NCBI GenBank assembly: GCA_035560235.1
Contig: DATMAG010000055.1
Coordinates: forward strand, 1 to 40,101
DNA from: DASRDU01 sp035560235
GTDB taxonomy: Bacteria > Acidobacteriota > Blastocatellia > RBC074
Reading direction: 5' to 3'
Length of the DNA stretch: 40,101 nt
Shown: piece after piece, positions 16,517 through 25,572 of the stretch
Layout of the letters: the number at the start of each line of letters is the position of its first letter
Numbering within the stretch: the stretch's first letter is position 1
Translations under genes and position numbers: made by a program
The notes under the pieces: generated by a model
The model's input: only the letters and a program-made list of their open reading frames with translations
Told to the model about the DNA's origin: nothing
The model's database searches: none

Positions 16517-18877
16517 TCATACCGACAGGCCGGAGCGCCGGGCCAGTTCACCGAACCTCGCATCCGCCCGCAGGGGATCAAGCATCGGCTCGACGGCGAC
16601 AAAGGCCAGAAAGCCTGAACGTTCCTCATAAGCCTTTTCGAGCCACGCGAACGCTTCATCGGTTTCACCCATTCCCAGCCGCACGAGCGCAAAGTAATAA
16701 GCCGGAAGGTATCGCTGTTTCGCCCATTGTGTGAGTTCCTCAATCACGCGCTGCGCCGTTTCGCGCTGCCCCGCCATCCCGCAGACATAACCGAGATGCG
16801 CCCTGAAATCGGGCACGTCAGCAGCCAGTTCGACGGCCCTTTCGAGCGCGTCAATCGCGGCGGCGTATGCGCCCTGCTGACCGTAGCTCATCCCCAGAAA
16901 CTTCCACGCAAAGGGAAAATTCGGATCGGCCTCCAGCACCTTCAGTCCCTGTCGGATGGCCCGGTCAAAGCGGCGCGCAAAGTAAAAGGCCCAGCCCCGG
17001 CTCAGCGCGGCAAACAGCGAGAGCGGATCAAGCTCGGCAGCTCGTTCGCATTCGCGAATCGCGGCTTCGTGCTGAGCGGTCGCCTTCAGATAAAAACCGT
17101 AACCATCGTGCGCGTTCGCGTAACCGGGATTGAGTTCAATCGCGCGTTTGAATTCGCGTTCGGCTTCGGCAAAGTTCCAGTTGAAGAGCAGGTGCGAGAA
17201 TCCGAGCGAGCAGTGCGCTTCGGCCAGCGAATCATCCAGGGCAAGCGCCTTCTGTGCCGCGGCGATGGCCTTCGGATATGCCTGACGCGGCGGCCAGCCC
17301 CCGGTTGACGAAGCCAGAAAGGCGTAGGCATCGGCCAGCCCCGCGTAAGCCAGCGCATAATTCGGATCGAGGTCAATCGCCTGCTGAAAATGTTCGATGC
17401 CCTTTCTGATCCATTCTTCAGTGCGCCGCGTCGTCGTGTAATGCCGGCCTTTCAGGTACAGATGATAGGCTTCTGTATTGTCGGTGTAGCGTCTCACCAG
17501 ACGGCGCTTCTCTTCTCCTGTCAGTTTCAGGCGCAGCTTTTCGCTGATGTCCTGAGCCAGTTCTTCCTGCAGTTGAAAAATGTCGGTGATGCGGCGGCGG
17601 TACTGATCGCCCCAGAGATGCGAAGCTCTGGCCACATCGGTCAGTTCGACCCTGATGATGAGCTGATCGGCGTGCTGCAGCATGCGCCCGCTCAGCACTG
17701 CGCGCACGCCGAGTTCCTGCCCGGCCTGCTGCGGATCAACCGTTCGCCCGCAGTAACGAAAGACCGCGCTGCGCGGCGTGACGCGCAGTTTCGGCAGTTG
17801 CGAGAGGCTGTTGATGATGCTTTCGGTAATGCCTTCAGCGAGGTATTCAAGATTCTGATCGGCGCTTTCATTCACGAGCGGCAGCACCGCCAGCGAATCA
17901 ATCGCCCGGCGAATGCGTGTGCGCCGGGCAGTTGAGGCAGGCGCAGCCGAGGTCTGCGAGAGTTCAGAGATCGTCTGCCCGGTGTACCAGATTGCTGTGG
18001 CGTTTGACTGAAACTCCAGCCGCTGCCGCTGTCGCTTCAGTTCGTCGAGCATCACGCTGATCGTCTGCCACCGCTCATCGCTGCTCTTCTTCAGCGCCTT
18101 CATCACGCAGGCTTCAAGTTCACCCGATACTGACGGCACGCGGCGCTGAAGCGGTTCAGGTTCGCCCTGCAGAATTGCGACGAGAACATCGCTCATCGTC
18201 GGGCCGCTGAAAGGCAGCACTCCGGTCAGCATTTCATACAGCACTATGCCGAGACTGAAGATGTCGCTGCGCCCGTCCACTTTCAGCCCGCGCGCCTGTT
18301 CGGGCGACATATAGTGCGCCGTGCCCATCACCGTGCCCGGAATCGTTTCAGCCCTGATGATCGTCGGTGATTCAGGATCAGACTGAAACCGCCCGCGTTC
18401 AGCGACTCTGGCGAGGCCGAAATCAAGCACCTTCACGTAACCGTCGGGCCGCAGCATGATGTTTTCGGGCTTGATGTCACGATGGACAATGCCTGCAGCG
18501 TGCGCGGCCTGCAGCGCGCCTGCCACCTGAACTGCCACATCGAGAGCTTCAAGCGGGCTGAGCGGCCCTGCTGACAGGCGCTCGCGCAGCGTCTCGCCAG
18601 CAATGAACTCAGTCGCGATGAAATGAATCCCCTGCTCCGCGCCGATTTCATAAATCGTCAGAATGTTCGGGTGATTGAGCGCCGAAGCGGCCCGCGCTTC
18701 CTGCTCGAAGCGGTGCAGACGATCAGCATCTCTGGCGAACTCGGCGGGCAGCACCTTGATCGCCACTTCACGGTCAAGTCGCGTGTCGCGGGCGCGCCAG
18801 ACTTCGCCCATTCCGCCCGCGCCGAGCGGAGCGATGATTTCATAACGCCCAAGCCTTGAACCTGCGGCAGGAATCAT
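16517..18877 (-). CDS. Ser/Thr protein kinase with TolB-like and TPR domains
   Basis: 786 aa from the ATG at 18877 (MIPAAGSRLGRYEI, the usual family opening); a GTG at 18916 would add 13 residues but has no ribosome site. The kinase domain (about 10-280) is complete: glycine loop LGAGGMGEVW, Lys41 in VAIKVL, Asp134 in HRDIKPEN and Asp152 in DFGLA. No transmembrane helix follows. Next comes a TolB/adenylate-cyclase-associated-like region (SLAVLPLVNES through TDIFQLQEELAQDISEKL), then about six TPR units to the C-terminus (for example PNYALAYAGLADAYAFLAS). The architecture is typical of acidobacterial Pkn-type kinases acting in the cytoplasm. Substrates are unknown; the nearby FHA activator is a plausible one by context only. 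Confidence 0.93.
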   Translation of the reverse strand: MIPAAGSRLGRYEIIAPLGAGGMGEVWRARDTRLDREVAIKVLPAEFARDADRLHRFEQEARAASALNHPNILTIYEIGAEQGIHFIATEFIAGETLRERLSAGPLSPLEALDVAVQVAGALQAAHAAGIVHRDIKPENIMLRPDGYVKVLDFGLARVAERGRFQSDPESPTIIRAETIPGTVMGTAHYMSPEQARGLKVDGRSDIFSLGIVLYEMLTGVLPFSGPTMSDVLVAILQGEPEPLQRRVPSVSGELEACVMKALKKSSDERWQTISVMLDELKRQRQRLEFQSNATAIWYTGQTISELSQTSAAPASTARRTRIRRAIDSLAVLPLVNESADQNLEYLAEGITESIINSLSQLPKLRVTPRSAVFRYCGRTVDPQQAGQELGVRAVLSGRMLQHADQLIIRVELTDVARASHLWGDQYRRRITDIFQLQEELAQDISEKLRLKLTGEEKRRLVRRYTDNTEAYHLYLKGRHYTTTRRTEEWIRKGIEHFQQAIDLDPNYALAYAGLADAYAFLASSTGGWPPRQAYPKAIAAAQKALALDDSLAEAHCSLGFSHLLFNWNFAEAEREFKRAIELNPGYANAHDGYGFYLKATAQHEAAIRECERAAELDPLSLFAALSRGWAFYFARRFDRAIRQGLKVLEADPNFPFAWKFLGMSYGQQGAYAAAIDALERAVELAADVPDFRAHLGYVCGMAGQRETAQRVIEELTQWAKQRYLPAYYFALVRLGMGETDEAFAWLEKAYEERSGFLAFVAVEPMLDPLRADARFGELARRSGLSV

Positions 18878-18969
18878 TCCCTGCAACCTCTTCAGAATCT
18901 CAGTCGCAGCGCTCACTCAGGCCGCGCTGAATTTGAGCGGCGTGAGTGAAGCTCTCTGCTTCAGAAAAG

Positions 18970-19049
18970 TTGCGCGATTTGCCGAAAATCGCGCGGACTT
19001 CGCCGCCGAACTGTCGTGTGATCCGCGCGATTTTCGGCAAATCGCGCAA
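18970..19049. repeat. Perfect 28-bp inverted repeat with self-palindromic arms
   Basis: The left arm 18970-18997 (starts TTGCGCGATTTGCCGAAAAT) is the exact reverse complement of 19022-19049, with a 24-base loop. Each arm also contains its own dyad (GCGCGATTT, four bases, AAAATCGCGC), so two small hairpins can replace the one long stem. It lies 16 bases after the PQQ dehydrogenase stop and upstream of the kinase gene on the same strand. It may act as a terminator for the former, although there is no T run on the minus strand. Confidence 0.95.
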
Positions 19050-19065
19050 CCCCTCCGTCCACGCT

Positions 19066-21156
19066 CTAAGGCGTCATCCGTCCCGACTGCGGCAGCGAGA
19101 AAACAACGATTGTCGAAGAACCAGGCGCGGCCTGCCAGAACCCGGACGCGCTGCCCGAGGCGACGGCGACATATTGTTTGCCGTTGATCGCGTAGCTCAC
19201 GACTCCGCCATTCATCGGGCCGCCCGTATTGAAGCGGTAAAGCACCTTCCCGGTGCGCGCATCAAGCGCCAGAAAATCTCCGGTCAGTTCGCCCGTGAAG
19301 ATCAGGTCGGATGAAGTCGTCGTCACCGCCGCGAGCATCGGCCTCGATGATTCGTATCGCCAGGCGACTTTGCCTGTGGATGCATCAATCGCGGTCAGCC
19401 AGCCGCGTGACTTTGTCGGCGGATCGGCAATGTAACTGCCGCCCATATAAGTCTGGCCCTGAACAAAGCGCGCTTCCTCGGCCTTTCTGAAAGTGCCGCA
19501 CCAGTCAACCGCCGGGACGTAAAGCATGTTCGTGCCCGGATTGAAGGCGGGGCCGTTCCACAGCACGCCGCCAAGCACGCCGGGACAGGCGCGAATGCCT
19601 GAAACCGGCACCGGCACATCGGCATTCAGACGCGTCGTGACCGGAGTTTCATAGAGATGCTCTTTGCTCTCTCTGTCCAGCACGTGCAGCAGCCCGTCCT
19701 TGCCGACCAGCGCCACCAGTCGGCGCTGCTTTCCGGCAACGGTGGTCGTAAAGAGCGGGCTGACCTGCGTCAGATCCCAGTCGTGCGTGTCGTGCGGCAT
19801 CGTCTGGTAGTACCACTTCAGCTTTCCTGTCCGCACATCCAGCACGACCATTGAATTGGTGTAGAGATTTGCGCCGGGCCGGATGTCGTCGTGAAAATCC
19901 GGGGCCGGATTGGCAACCGGCACATAAAGCAGTCCGGCCTGCGGATCAAGCGAGAGCGGCGCCCAGACAGCGCCGCCGCCGTGCAGTTTCGCATCCGGTT
20001 TGCCCCAGGTCTCCGCGCCGGGTTCGCCTTCATCAGGCACCGTATTGAAGCGCCAGACCGGTTCGCCGCTCTCAAGCCTGAAGGCTCCGATCCAGCCCCT
20101 GACGCCCTGTTCGCTGATGCCGAGTCCGAGCAGAATCAGGTCTTCGTAAATCAGCGGAGCCATATTGAACGAGCCTTCATTCTTCTCTGCCGCCACGACC
20201 TTCTTCTGCCAGAGCATTTTGCCGGTTTCGAGGTCGAGCGCGTACATAAACCCGTCAGTCGTTGCGCGCACGACGCGGCCACCACTGATCGCCACGCCGC
20301 GATTCGGCGGCCAGACCTCGATTGATTTCGGCTTCCAGTCGTGCCGCCACTTGACGCGGCAGCTTGTCGCATCGAGCGCAATCGTCGAAAGCGACGTCGT
20401 GATGTACATCACGCCGCGATAGACGACCGGGTTGTTGTGAAAGGCCTTTGTGTCACCGGCCTGATAGAGACAGACCGGGCGCAGCGCCGCGACGTTCTGC
20501 TCGTTGATCTGTTTGAGATCAACAAACCGCTGCCCGCTGTAATCGTGGTTCGACATCAGCCAGTCGGTCGTGTTCGTCTGCGCCGCTGTCAGTTCCGACT
20601 GCATCGGCAGATTTGATGAAGGCGCGGAACTGCCGCTGACAGAAGCCGTCGCTGCGCCGCCCGCCTGAGTTCTGACTGCGCCTTCTTTGCCCGAACCCTG
20701 CGGCACGATTCTGATCTGTTTCAGTTGCGCTGAATCAGCCGCCAGTTCAACTGTTCCGGCGCTCCAGCCGCTGGCCCGGAGCATATAAGCCACAATGTCA
20801 ATGTATTCCTGCGGTGTCAGCGTATTGCCTGCGCCGTAGGGCATCTGCGTGCGGGTGATGAAGTAGAGATCATCAACGCTCTTGTCGCCGCGTCCCCATT
20901 TGGCCATAAAGCGACTGCCAGCGAGCGGCGAGGCCGACCCGCCTTCGAGCTGCAACCCGTGACAGGAAGCGCAGCGGGCATCGTACAGCGCCTGTCCTCT
21001 CGCCGCCTGTGCCTCGGTGTAAATTCCGCTCTGCTGCGCCGCTGAAAGCATCTTCGTCGGCACGATGAGCAAGCTGCCGGACACAAACAGCGTTGCCAGC
21101 ATCAGTTTCAGCGCGCGATGCTGACCCGCCCCGGAGAACCGATTTGTTCGTTTCAT
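19066..21156 (-). CDS. PQQ-dependent dehydrogenase with N-terminal cytochrome c domain
   Basis: 696 aa. A signal sequence (LMLATLFVSGSLLIVPTKML, about 18-37) is followed by a class I cytochrome c domain with the haem motif CASCH (62-66) and a likely distal Met105 in TRTQMPYGAG. Residues from about 190 on form the eight-bladed quinoprotein propeller, with blade motifs such as VYRGVMYITTSLSTIALDA, VVRATTDGFMYALDLETGKMLW, AIDASTGKVAWRYE and TGDFLALDARTGKVLYRFNTGG. Quinoprotein dehydrogenases oxidise alcohols or sugars in the periplasm and pass electrons to cytochrome c. The haem is at the N-terminus, unlike quinohaemoprotein alcohol dehydrogenases, which carry it at the C-terminus. Substrate unknown. 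A strong AGGAGG ribosome site precedes the ATG. No pqq synthesis gene is in the window. Confidence 0.92.
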   Translation of the reverse strand: MKRTNRFSGAGQHRALKLMLATLFVSGSLLIVPTKMLSAAQQSGIYTEAQAARGQALYDARCASCHGLQLEGGSASPLAGSRFMAKWGRGDKSVDDLYFITRTQMPYGAGNTLTPQEYIDIVAYMLRASGWSAGTVELAADSAQLKQIRIVPQGSGKEGAVRTQAGGAATASVSGSSAPSSNLPMQSELTAAQTNTTDWLMSNHDYSGQRFVDLKQINEQNVAALRPVCLYQAGDTKAFHNNPVVYRGVMYITTSLSTIALDATSCRVKWRHDWKPKSIEVWPPNRGVAISGGRVVRATTDGFMYALDLETGKMLWQKKVVAAEKNEGSFNMAPLIYEDLILLGLGISEQGVRGWIGAFRLESGEPVWRFNTVPDEGEPGAETWGKPDAKLHGGGAVWAPLSLDPQAGLLYVPVANPAPDFHDDIRPGANLYTNSMVVLDVRTGKLKWYYQTMPHDTHDWDLTQVSPLFTTTVAGKQRRLVALVGKDGLLHVLDRESKEHLYETPVTTRLNADVPVPVSGIRACPGVLGGVLWNGPAFNPGTNMLYVPAVDWCGTFRKAEEARFVQGQTYMGGSYIADPPTKSRGWLTAIDASTGKVAWRYESSRPMLAAVTTTSSDLIFTGELTGDFLALDARTGKVLYRFNTGGPMNGGVVSYAINGKQYVAVASGSASGFWQAAPGSSTIVVFSLPQSGRMTP

Positions 21157-21194
21157 CTGCGAGCCTCCTGTGCAAAAGTTGACAGCCTTCCTTA

Positions 21195-21246
21195 GAACAC
21201 AGAGGACGCAGAGACGAACTGACAGTCCTCTGCGTCCTCTGTGTTC
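21195..21246. repeat. Perfect 19-bp inverted repeat (GAACACAGAGGACGCAGAG)
   Basis: GAACACAGAGGACGCAGAG at 21195-21213 is the exact reverse complement of 21228-21246, with a 14-base loop. It lies between the esterase stop and the start of the PQQ dehydrogenase on the same strand. The ACACAGAGNNNGCAGAG wording is, from memory, typical of a widespread class of intergenic repeats. A diverged relative lies at 26924-26986. Confidence 0.9.
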
Positions 21247-21313
21247 CTTACGGTGAATTTCTGCTGATGTTCAAGTGAATCCGCTCTGATTCTGCCCCGT
21301 TCGTGGAATCACG

Positions 21314-22210
21314 TCAGGCCAGCCCCATCTGAGTTTGCACGAACGCGCCGATGCGGGCAATGGCTTCGCGCCCTTCAGGCAGGATGGGGTAAAAGTAATG
21401 CCAGACGTGAATCATCTCGTCCCAGACTTCGAGCGTCGTCGCAACGCCGGCGGCCCTGGCGCGGGCATCGAGGCTGACCGCGTCATCAAGCAGCACCTCA
21501 TCGGTGCCGACCTGAATCAGCAGCGGCGGCAGCCCGCCGAGATCAGCGAAAAGCGGCGAAGCCTGCGGCATCCTGGCATCCTGTCCGGCCAGATAAGCCT
21601 GCGCCATTTTCTCTACGCCTTCGTGACTGACCATCGGATCAACCCCGGCCTTCGTCCTGTAGGACTGAGCCGTCAGGGTCAGATCAACCCAGGGCAAAAT
21701 GCAGACTCCGGCAGCGGGCAGCGGAAGCTGACGCTCGCGCAGCGCCACGAGCGTTGCTACCGTCAGACCGCCGCCCGCTGAATCTCCGGCAATGACTATG
21801 CGGCCGGGCGCGATGCCCTGCTCGAGCAGCCATTCGTATGCGCTCACCGCATCATCAACGGCAGCCGGGAACGGTGATTCAGGGGCAAGACGATAGTCAA
21901 CCGCGAGCGCCGCGATGCCTGCCGCCTGGCTCAGAGCCGCGATCATATGCCGGTGCGACGCAGGCGAACCGATCACGTATCCGCCGCCGTGCACATACAG
22001 AATCACGGCATCGGCGCGCGCGTTCTGCGCCCGCACCCATTCAGCGCTGACGCCGCGCGCAAAGACCGGTTCGACTGAAACATTGTCGGGCACGGGAAAC
22101 TGACTGCCGAACCCGTCGTACAACTCGCGGAATTCCTCAATGCTCAGAGTATTCGTGTCGGGCAGGCTGGCGAGCAGCTCCCGCACCCTGGCGATCTCGC
22201 CACTTTTCAT
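21314..22210 (-). CDS. Alpha/beta hydrolase, HSL-type esterase
   Basis: 298 aa from the ATG at 22210, which has a strong GGAGG ribosome site; an upstream in-frame start at 22276 would add 22 residues without support. Hallmarks of the hormone-sensitive-lipase (family IV) group are present: oxyanion motif HGGGY (74-78), nucleophile Ser144 in GDSAGGG, Asp237 in GTDEVLLDD and His268 in MIHVWHYF. The protein is cytoplasmic, with no signal peptide. Such enzymes hydrolyse short-chain acyl esters; the natural substrate is not evident. It follows the Nudix gene on the same strand with a gap of 90 bases. Confidence 0.93.
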   Translation of the reverse strand: MKSGEIARVRELLASLPDTNTLSIEEFRELYDGFGSQFPVPDNVSVEPVFARGVSAEWVRAQNARADAVILYVHGGGYVIGSPASHRHMIAALSQAAGIAALAVDYRLAPESPFPAAVDDAVSAYEWLLEQGIAPGRIVIAGDSAGGGLTVATLVALRERQLPLPAAGVCILPWVDLTLTAQSYRTKAGVDPMVSHEGVEKMAQAYLAGQDARMPQASPLFADLGGLPPLLIQVGTDEVLLDDAVSLDARARAAGVATTLEVWDEMIHVWHYFYPILPEGREAIARIGAFVQTQMGLA

Positions 22211-22300
22211 GAACACCTCCGGATGAGTGAACGGCAGATCAGCCGGTTTCGTCGTCGCGCGACAACACCGCCGCAAAAGTCTGCCATTCAGGTTGAGCTT

Positions 22301-22849
22301 TCAGTCCCTGAAACGAGCGTAATGCATGATTGCCAGCATGCTGAGCGCGTCCGTAATCTCGCCGCGCGCGACCATCTGCAGGGCTTCAGCGAACGGGACG
22401 CGCCTGATTTCAAGCTTTTCGGAGCCTTCGGGGCAGGCTTCACCCTGAATCAGATCAGTGGCCAGATACCACAGCGCCAGTTCATCTGTAACTGAATTCG
22501 AGAGATGAGCGCGGCCCATCAGCTTCCACGAGCGCGCTTCGAGTCCGATCTCTTCGCGCAGTTCGCGCTGCGCGGCGGCGAGTGGTTCTTCATCAGCCGG
22601 GCATCCGCCTTCGGGAATTTCCCACGAATAGCGGTGCAGCGGATAACGATACTGCCCGACCAGATAAACGTGCTCGTCAGCATCAATCGGCAGCACGCCA
22701 ATCGCGGTGGTATTGAAATGCACCACGCCGTAAATACCGGGCTTTCCGTCGGGATGAATCACCTGATCCTCGCGGACGCTGATCCAGGGATTCTCGTACA
22801 CAGTGCGGGTTGAAGTCGTCTGCCAGGGATTCGAGAATTTGTCTTCCAT
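22301..22849 (-). CDS. Nudix hydrolase, ADP-ribose pyrophosphatase-like
   Basis: 182 aa, close to the NudF/ADPRase length. The Nudix box is canonical: GGCPADE, seven residues, then RELREEIGL, matching Gx5Ex7REUxEExGU. The upstream strand VYLVGQYRYPLHRYSWEIPEGG, with its YRYP and WEIPEG motifs, is typical of ADP-ribose and sugar-nucleotide pyrophosphatases rather than MutT. It would clear ADP-ribose or NDP-sugars to AMP or NMP plus sugar phosphate in the cytoplasm. Divergent from the Smr gene with 53 bases between starts. Confidence 0.9.
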   Translation of the reverse strand: MEDKFSNPWQTTSTRTVYENPWISVREDQVIHPDGKPGIYGVVHFNTTAIGVLPIDADEHVYLVGQYRYPLHRYSWEIPEGGCPADEEPLAAAQRELREEIGLEARSWKLMGRAHLSNSVTDELALWYLATDLIQGEACPEGSEKLEIRRVPFAEALQMVARGEITDALSMLAIMHYARFRD

Positions 22850-22902
22850 GATTGTTTCAGCTTGTCTTGTCGCGCCCGCAGTGTAGCCGATAAGATCAGC
22901 CG

Positions 22903-23274
22903 ATGAAACTGCTGCAACGCCTGCGCCGCGCCTTTGCTGCCGAGATTCCCGAATCGGAACCCGAACCGCCGCCCGGCGCGGATGAAGACCCGTTTGACGA
23001 GCCGGTGACGCTTGAAATCCGCGATGTGATTGACCTGCATGCGATCCCGCCGTCGCAGGTCAAAGCCGTCGTTGAAGAGTATCTGCGCGAAGCTCACGCG
23101 CGCGGCTTTCGCTGCGTGCGAATCATTCACGGCAGGGGCATCGGCACGCAGCGCGCAATGGTGCGGGCGATTCTCTCGCGCACTCCGTTCATCCTCAGCT
23201 ACAGCGACGCGCCGCCCGAAGCCGGCGGCTGGGGCGCAACAATCGCAGACCTGAAACCATCCGACGAAAAGTGA
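22903..23274 (+). CDS. Smr-domain protein (putative endonuclease)
   Basis: 123 aa. After an acidic, proline-rich N-terminus (ESEPEPPPGADEDPFDE), residues about 42-120 are a Smr domain with DLHAIPPSQVKAVVEEYL and RIIHGRGIGTQRAMVRAIL, ending in GGWGATIADL. The DLHxx and HGRG motifs are the core of stand-alone Smr nucleases related to the MutS2 C-terminus; substrates reported for the family include branched DNA and stalled-ribosome mRNA. Which applies here cannot be told. The next gene starts 10 bases after its stop, so the two are probably one transcript. Confidence 0.9.
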   Translation: MKLLQRLRRAFAAEIPESEPEPPPGADEDPFDEPVTLEIRDVIDLHAIPPSQVKAVVEEYLREAHARGFRCVRIIHGRGIGTQRAMVRAILSRTPFILSYSDAPPEAGGWGATIADLKPSDEK

Positions 23275-23284
23275 GTTCAACCCG

Positions 23285-24049
23285 ATGATTATTGCCATCA
23301 CTCGCGACATCAGCCCGGCAATCAATGAATGCGAACTGACGCATCTCGCCCGCGAACCGATTGACCTCGCCACTGCTCGCGCTCAGCACCGCCAGTACAT
23401 CGCAGCCCTGCAACAGCTCGGCTGCGAAGTGCTGGAGCTTCCGGCTGAACCGGATCTGCCCGATTCAGTCTTTGTCGAAGACACCGCCGTAGTGCTTGAC
23501 GAAGCAGCCATCATTACTCGTCCTGGCGCGCCATCGCGCAGGCCCGAAACCGAATCGGTGGCGCGGGCGCTTGCGGCGTATCGCAGGCTGCTGCACATCA
23601 CCGCGCCCGGCACGCTTGACGGCGGTGATGTACTGCGCGTAGGCCGGAAAATCTTCATCGGGCTGTCGAGCCGCAGCAATCAGGCCGGAATCGAGCAGAT
23701 GGGTGCGCTGCTCGCGCCATTCGGTTATTCAGTCATCAGTATTCGCCTGAACGATTGTCTGCACCTGAAATCAGCCGTCACGCAGGTCGCGCCCGGCACG
23801 CTGCTCATCAATCCTCGTCAGGCTGATGCCGCGGTCTTCAGTGAATACGAACTGATTGAAGTGGATGAATCAGAACCGGCAGGAGCCAACGCGCTTCTCG
23901 TCAATGAAGCGGTGATCTGTCCGGCGCACTTTCCCGCCACGCGACGAAGACTCGAAGAGCGCGGCCTCAGAGTGATTCCGGTCGAAGCTTCAGAACTCGC
24001 GAAAGCGGAAGGCGGAGTGACCTGCTGCAGCCTGCTTTTGAACCTCTGA
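23285..24049 (+). CDS. Dimethylarginine dimethylaminohydrolase-like amidinohydrolase
   Basis: 254 aa, the length of DDAH enzymes. The guanidino-group-modifying fold is recognisable from PDSVFVEDTAVVLDEAAI (substrate acidic residues), GTLDGGDVLRVG, catalytic His160 in CLHLKSAVT and the nucleophile in GGVTCCSLLL (Cys247, with a neighbouring Cys248). DDAH hydrolyses N-methylated arginines to citrulline and methylamines. Related enzymes act on arginine or agmatine, so the substrate assignment is tentative; the TCCS end is closest to DDAH. Downstream of the Smr gene by 10 bases and convergent with the MFS transporter gene across an inverted repeat. Confidence 0.88.
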   Translation: MIIAITRDISPAINECELTHLAREPIDLATARAQHRQYIAALQQLGCEVLELPAEPDLPDSVFVEDTAVVLDEAAIITRPGAPSRRPETESVARALAAYRRLLHITAPGTLDGGDVLRVGRKIFIGLSSRSNQAGIEQMGALLAPFGYSVISIRLNDCLHLKSAVTQVAPGTLLINPRQADAAVFSEYELIEVDESEPAGANALLVNEAVICPAHFPATRRRLEERGLRVIPVEASELAKAEGGVTCCSLLLNL

Positions 24050-24084
24050 CAACATCGAACCCGGAGCCGGTGCCACCGCAAAAC

Positions 24085-24192
24085 GCATTCTCCATTCTCC
24101 ATTTTCCATTCTCCATTATCTGCAATGAGCAGGGTTTGTCAGACAGGTTTCTGCAAAAGAATGGAGAATTGAAAATGGAGAATGGAGAATGC
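24085..24192. repeat. 33-bp inverted repeat of CATTCTCCATT words
   Basis: Arms 24085-24117 and 24160-24192 pair at 32 of 33 positions across a 42-base loop. The arms consist of reiterated ATTCTCC/ATTTTCC units, far more AT-rich than the surroundings. It sits between two convergent genes (DDAH-like and MFS) and could terminate both, though that is inference. Confidence 0.9.
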
Positions 24193-24228
24193 TTCGGTTG
24201 CGAGTGTGACGGGTTGTTCAGAGACGCT

Positions 24229-25536
24229 CTAAATCTGATTGACGATTCCCTTGCGGGTCGCTTCGTTGTTGCGCACGAGTGTTACGACAGCGATCAGGGC
24301 GAGCAGCGGGATCAGGCTGGCGGCAATCAGAATCGGCTCGAATGAATAACGGTCAGAGATTCTGCCGATCAGATATGTGGCGGTGATCGTGCCGATGCCT
24401 GCCCCGGTTCCGCCCATTCCGCTGACCGAAGCGACTGAGCCGGTCGGATAGATGTCGGCAGGCAGGTTCAGCACCATCGTCGAAAAGGCTGCATACGCGA
24501 GCGTCGAAATCGCAAAGCAGGCGACCAGCCAGAACCACGAATCGGTAAAGACGGTCGGAATCAGCAGCGTCATTCCGAGGCCCGAAATCACAATCACCAG
24601 TTTGCGCGCTGCGCCCACTGACCAGCCGCGCTTGATGAGCCAGCTTGAAAAACCGCCTCCGGCGAAGTTGCCGACATCAGCCGCGAGAAACGGAACCCAG
24701 AATGCCAGCAGACTCTCTTCCAGCCTGTGGCCTTTGGCTACCAGAAAGACCGCAAACCAGTCGGTGATGAAGAACCAGACCGGATCGGTCAGCGTCTTGC
24801 CGAGAATGTAACCCCACGTCTGCGGCAGTCGCAGCAGCGTGCGATAACTCAGTCGCTGCTCGCGCTCAGGCGCTGCGTCGTTCACCGCATCGGCGCGTTC
24901 GGTCAGAATCTGCGTGCGCTCCTCGGCAGAGAGGCGCGGATGCTCTTCGGGCCTGCGATAAAGCCAGCGAAAGAGCAGCAGCCAGAGAAAGCCGAGCGCG
25001 CCTGTGACGATGAAGGCCGGTCGCCAGCTGCCGAAGGTGTGATAGACCCACAACACCAGAAACGGAGCAATCGCGCCGCCGATGGACGAGCCGCTGTCAA
25101 AGAGCGCCACCGCCCAGCCGCTTTCTCTTTTCGGGAACCATTCAGCAACGGCCTTCGTCGCGCCCGGCCAGTTGGCCGACTCGCCCGCGCCCAGCAGAAA
25201 ACGAAAGAACGCGAAGCTGCGCAAACCCGTTGCCAGCGCGGTCAGCATCGCCGCTGCCGAATAGAAAGCCACCGTCAGCGTCAGGCCGCGCCGCGTCCCG
25301 ATCCGGTCAAGCAGGCGCCCCGAAAGGGTCTGCCCGAAAGCGTAGGCCACGCGAAAGGCAATGATCAGCAGCGCGAAATCAGAGTTGCTCCACCGATATT
25401 CGGTCTTGATATACGGCGCGAGGACACTGAGCGTCTGCCGGTCAATGTAATTGATGACCGTCGAAAGAAAGAGCAGTCCGCCGATGTACCAGCGCAGATG
25501 TCTGACCGGCGCGACTGAGTGCGAAGAGTCTGCCAC
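24229..25536 (-). CDS. MFS transporter, anion:cation symporter (hexuronate/galactonate) type
   Basis: 435 aa with 12 predicted transmembrane helices. The first helix region TVINYIDRQTLSVLAPYIK and the loop GRLLDRIGTRRGL are typical of the ACS family, which includes ExuT and DgoT. The FRFLLGAGESANWPGATKAV block is the family motif in helix 4. Members import hexuronates, galactonate or similar organic anions with protons. No sugar-acid catabolic gene is nearby. The start is GTG at 25536 without an evident ribosome site. purA ends 36 bases upstream on the same strand, so the two may be co-transcribed. Confidence 0.9.
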   Translation of the reverse strand: MADSSHSVAPVRHLRWYIGGLLFLSTVINYIDRQTLSVLAPYIKTEYRWSNSDFALLIIAFRVAYAFGQTLSGRLLDRIGTRRGLTLTVAFYSAAAMLTALATGLRSFAFFRFLLGAGESANWPGATKAVAEWFPKRESGWAVALFDSGSSIGGAIAPFLVLWVYHTFGSWRPAFIVTGALGFLWLLLFRWLYRRPEEHPRLSAEERTQILTERADAVNDAAPEREQRLSYRTLLRLPQTWGYILGKTLTDPVWFFITDWFAVFLVAKGHRLEESLLAFWVPFLAADVGNFAGGGFSSWLIKRGWSVGAARKLVIVISGLGMTLLIPTVFTDSWFWLVACFAISTLAYAAFSTMVLNLPADIYPTGSVASVSGMGGTGAGIGTITATYLIGRISDRYSFEPILIAASLIPLLALIAVVTLVRNNEATRKGIVNQI

Positions 25537-25572
25537 AGTGGAAAGGGTGCCTGACTGAAGACCTCCAGCCTG

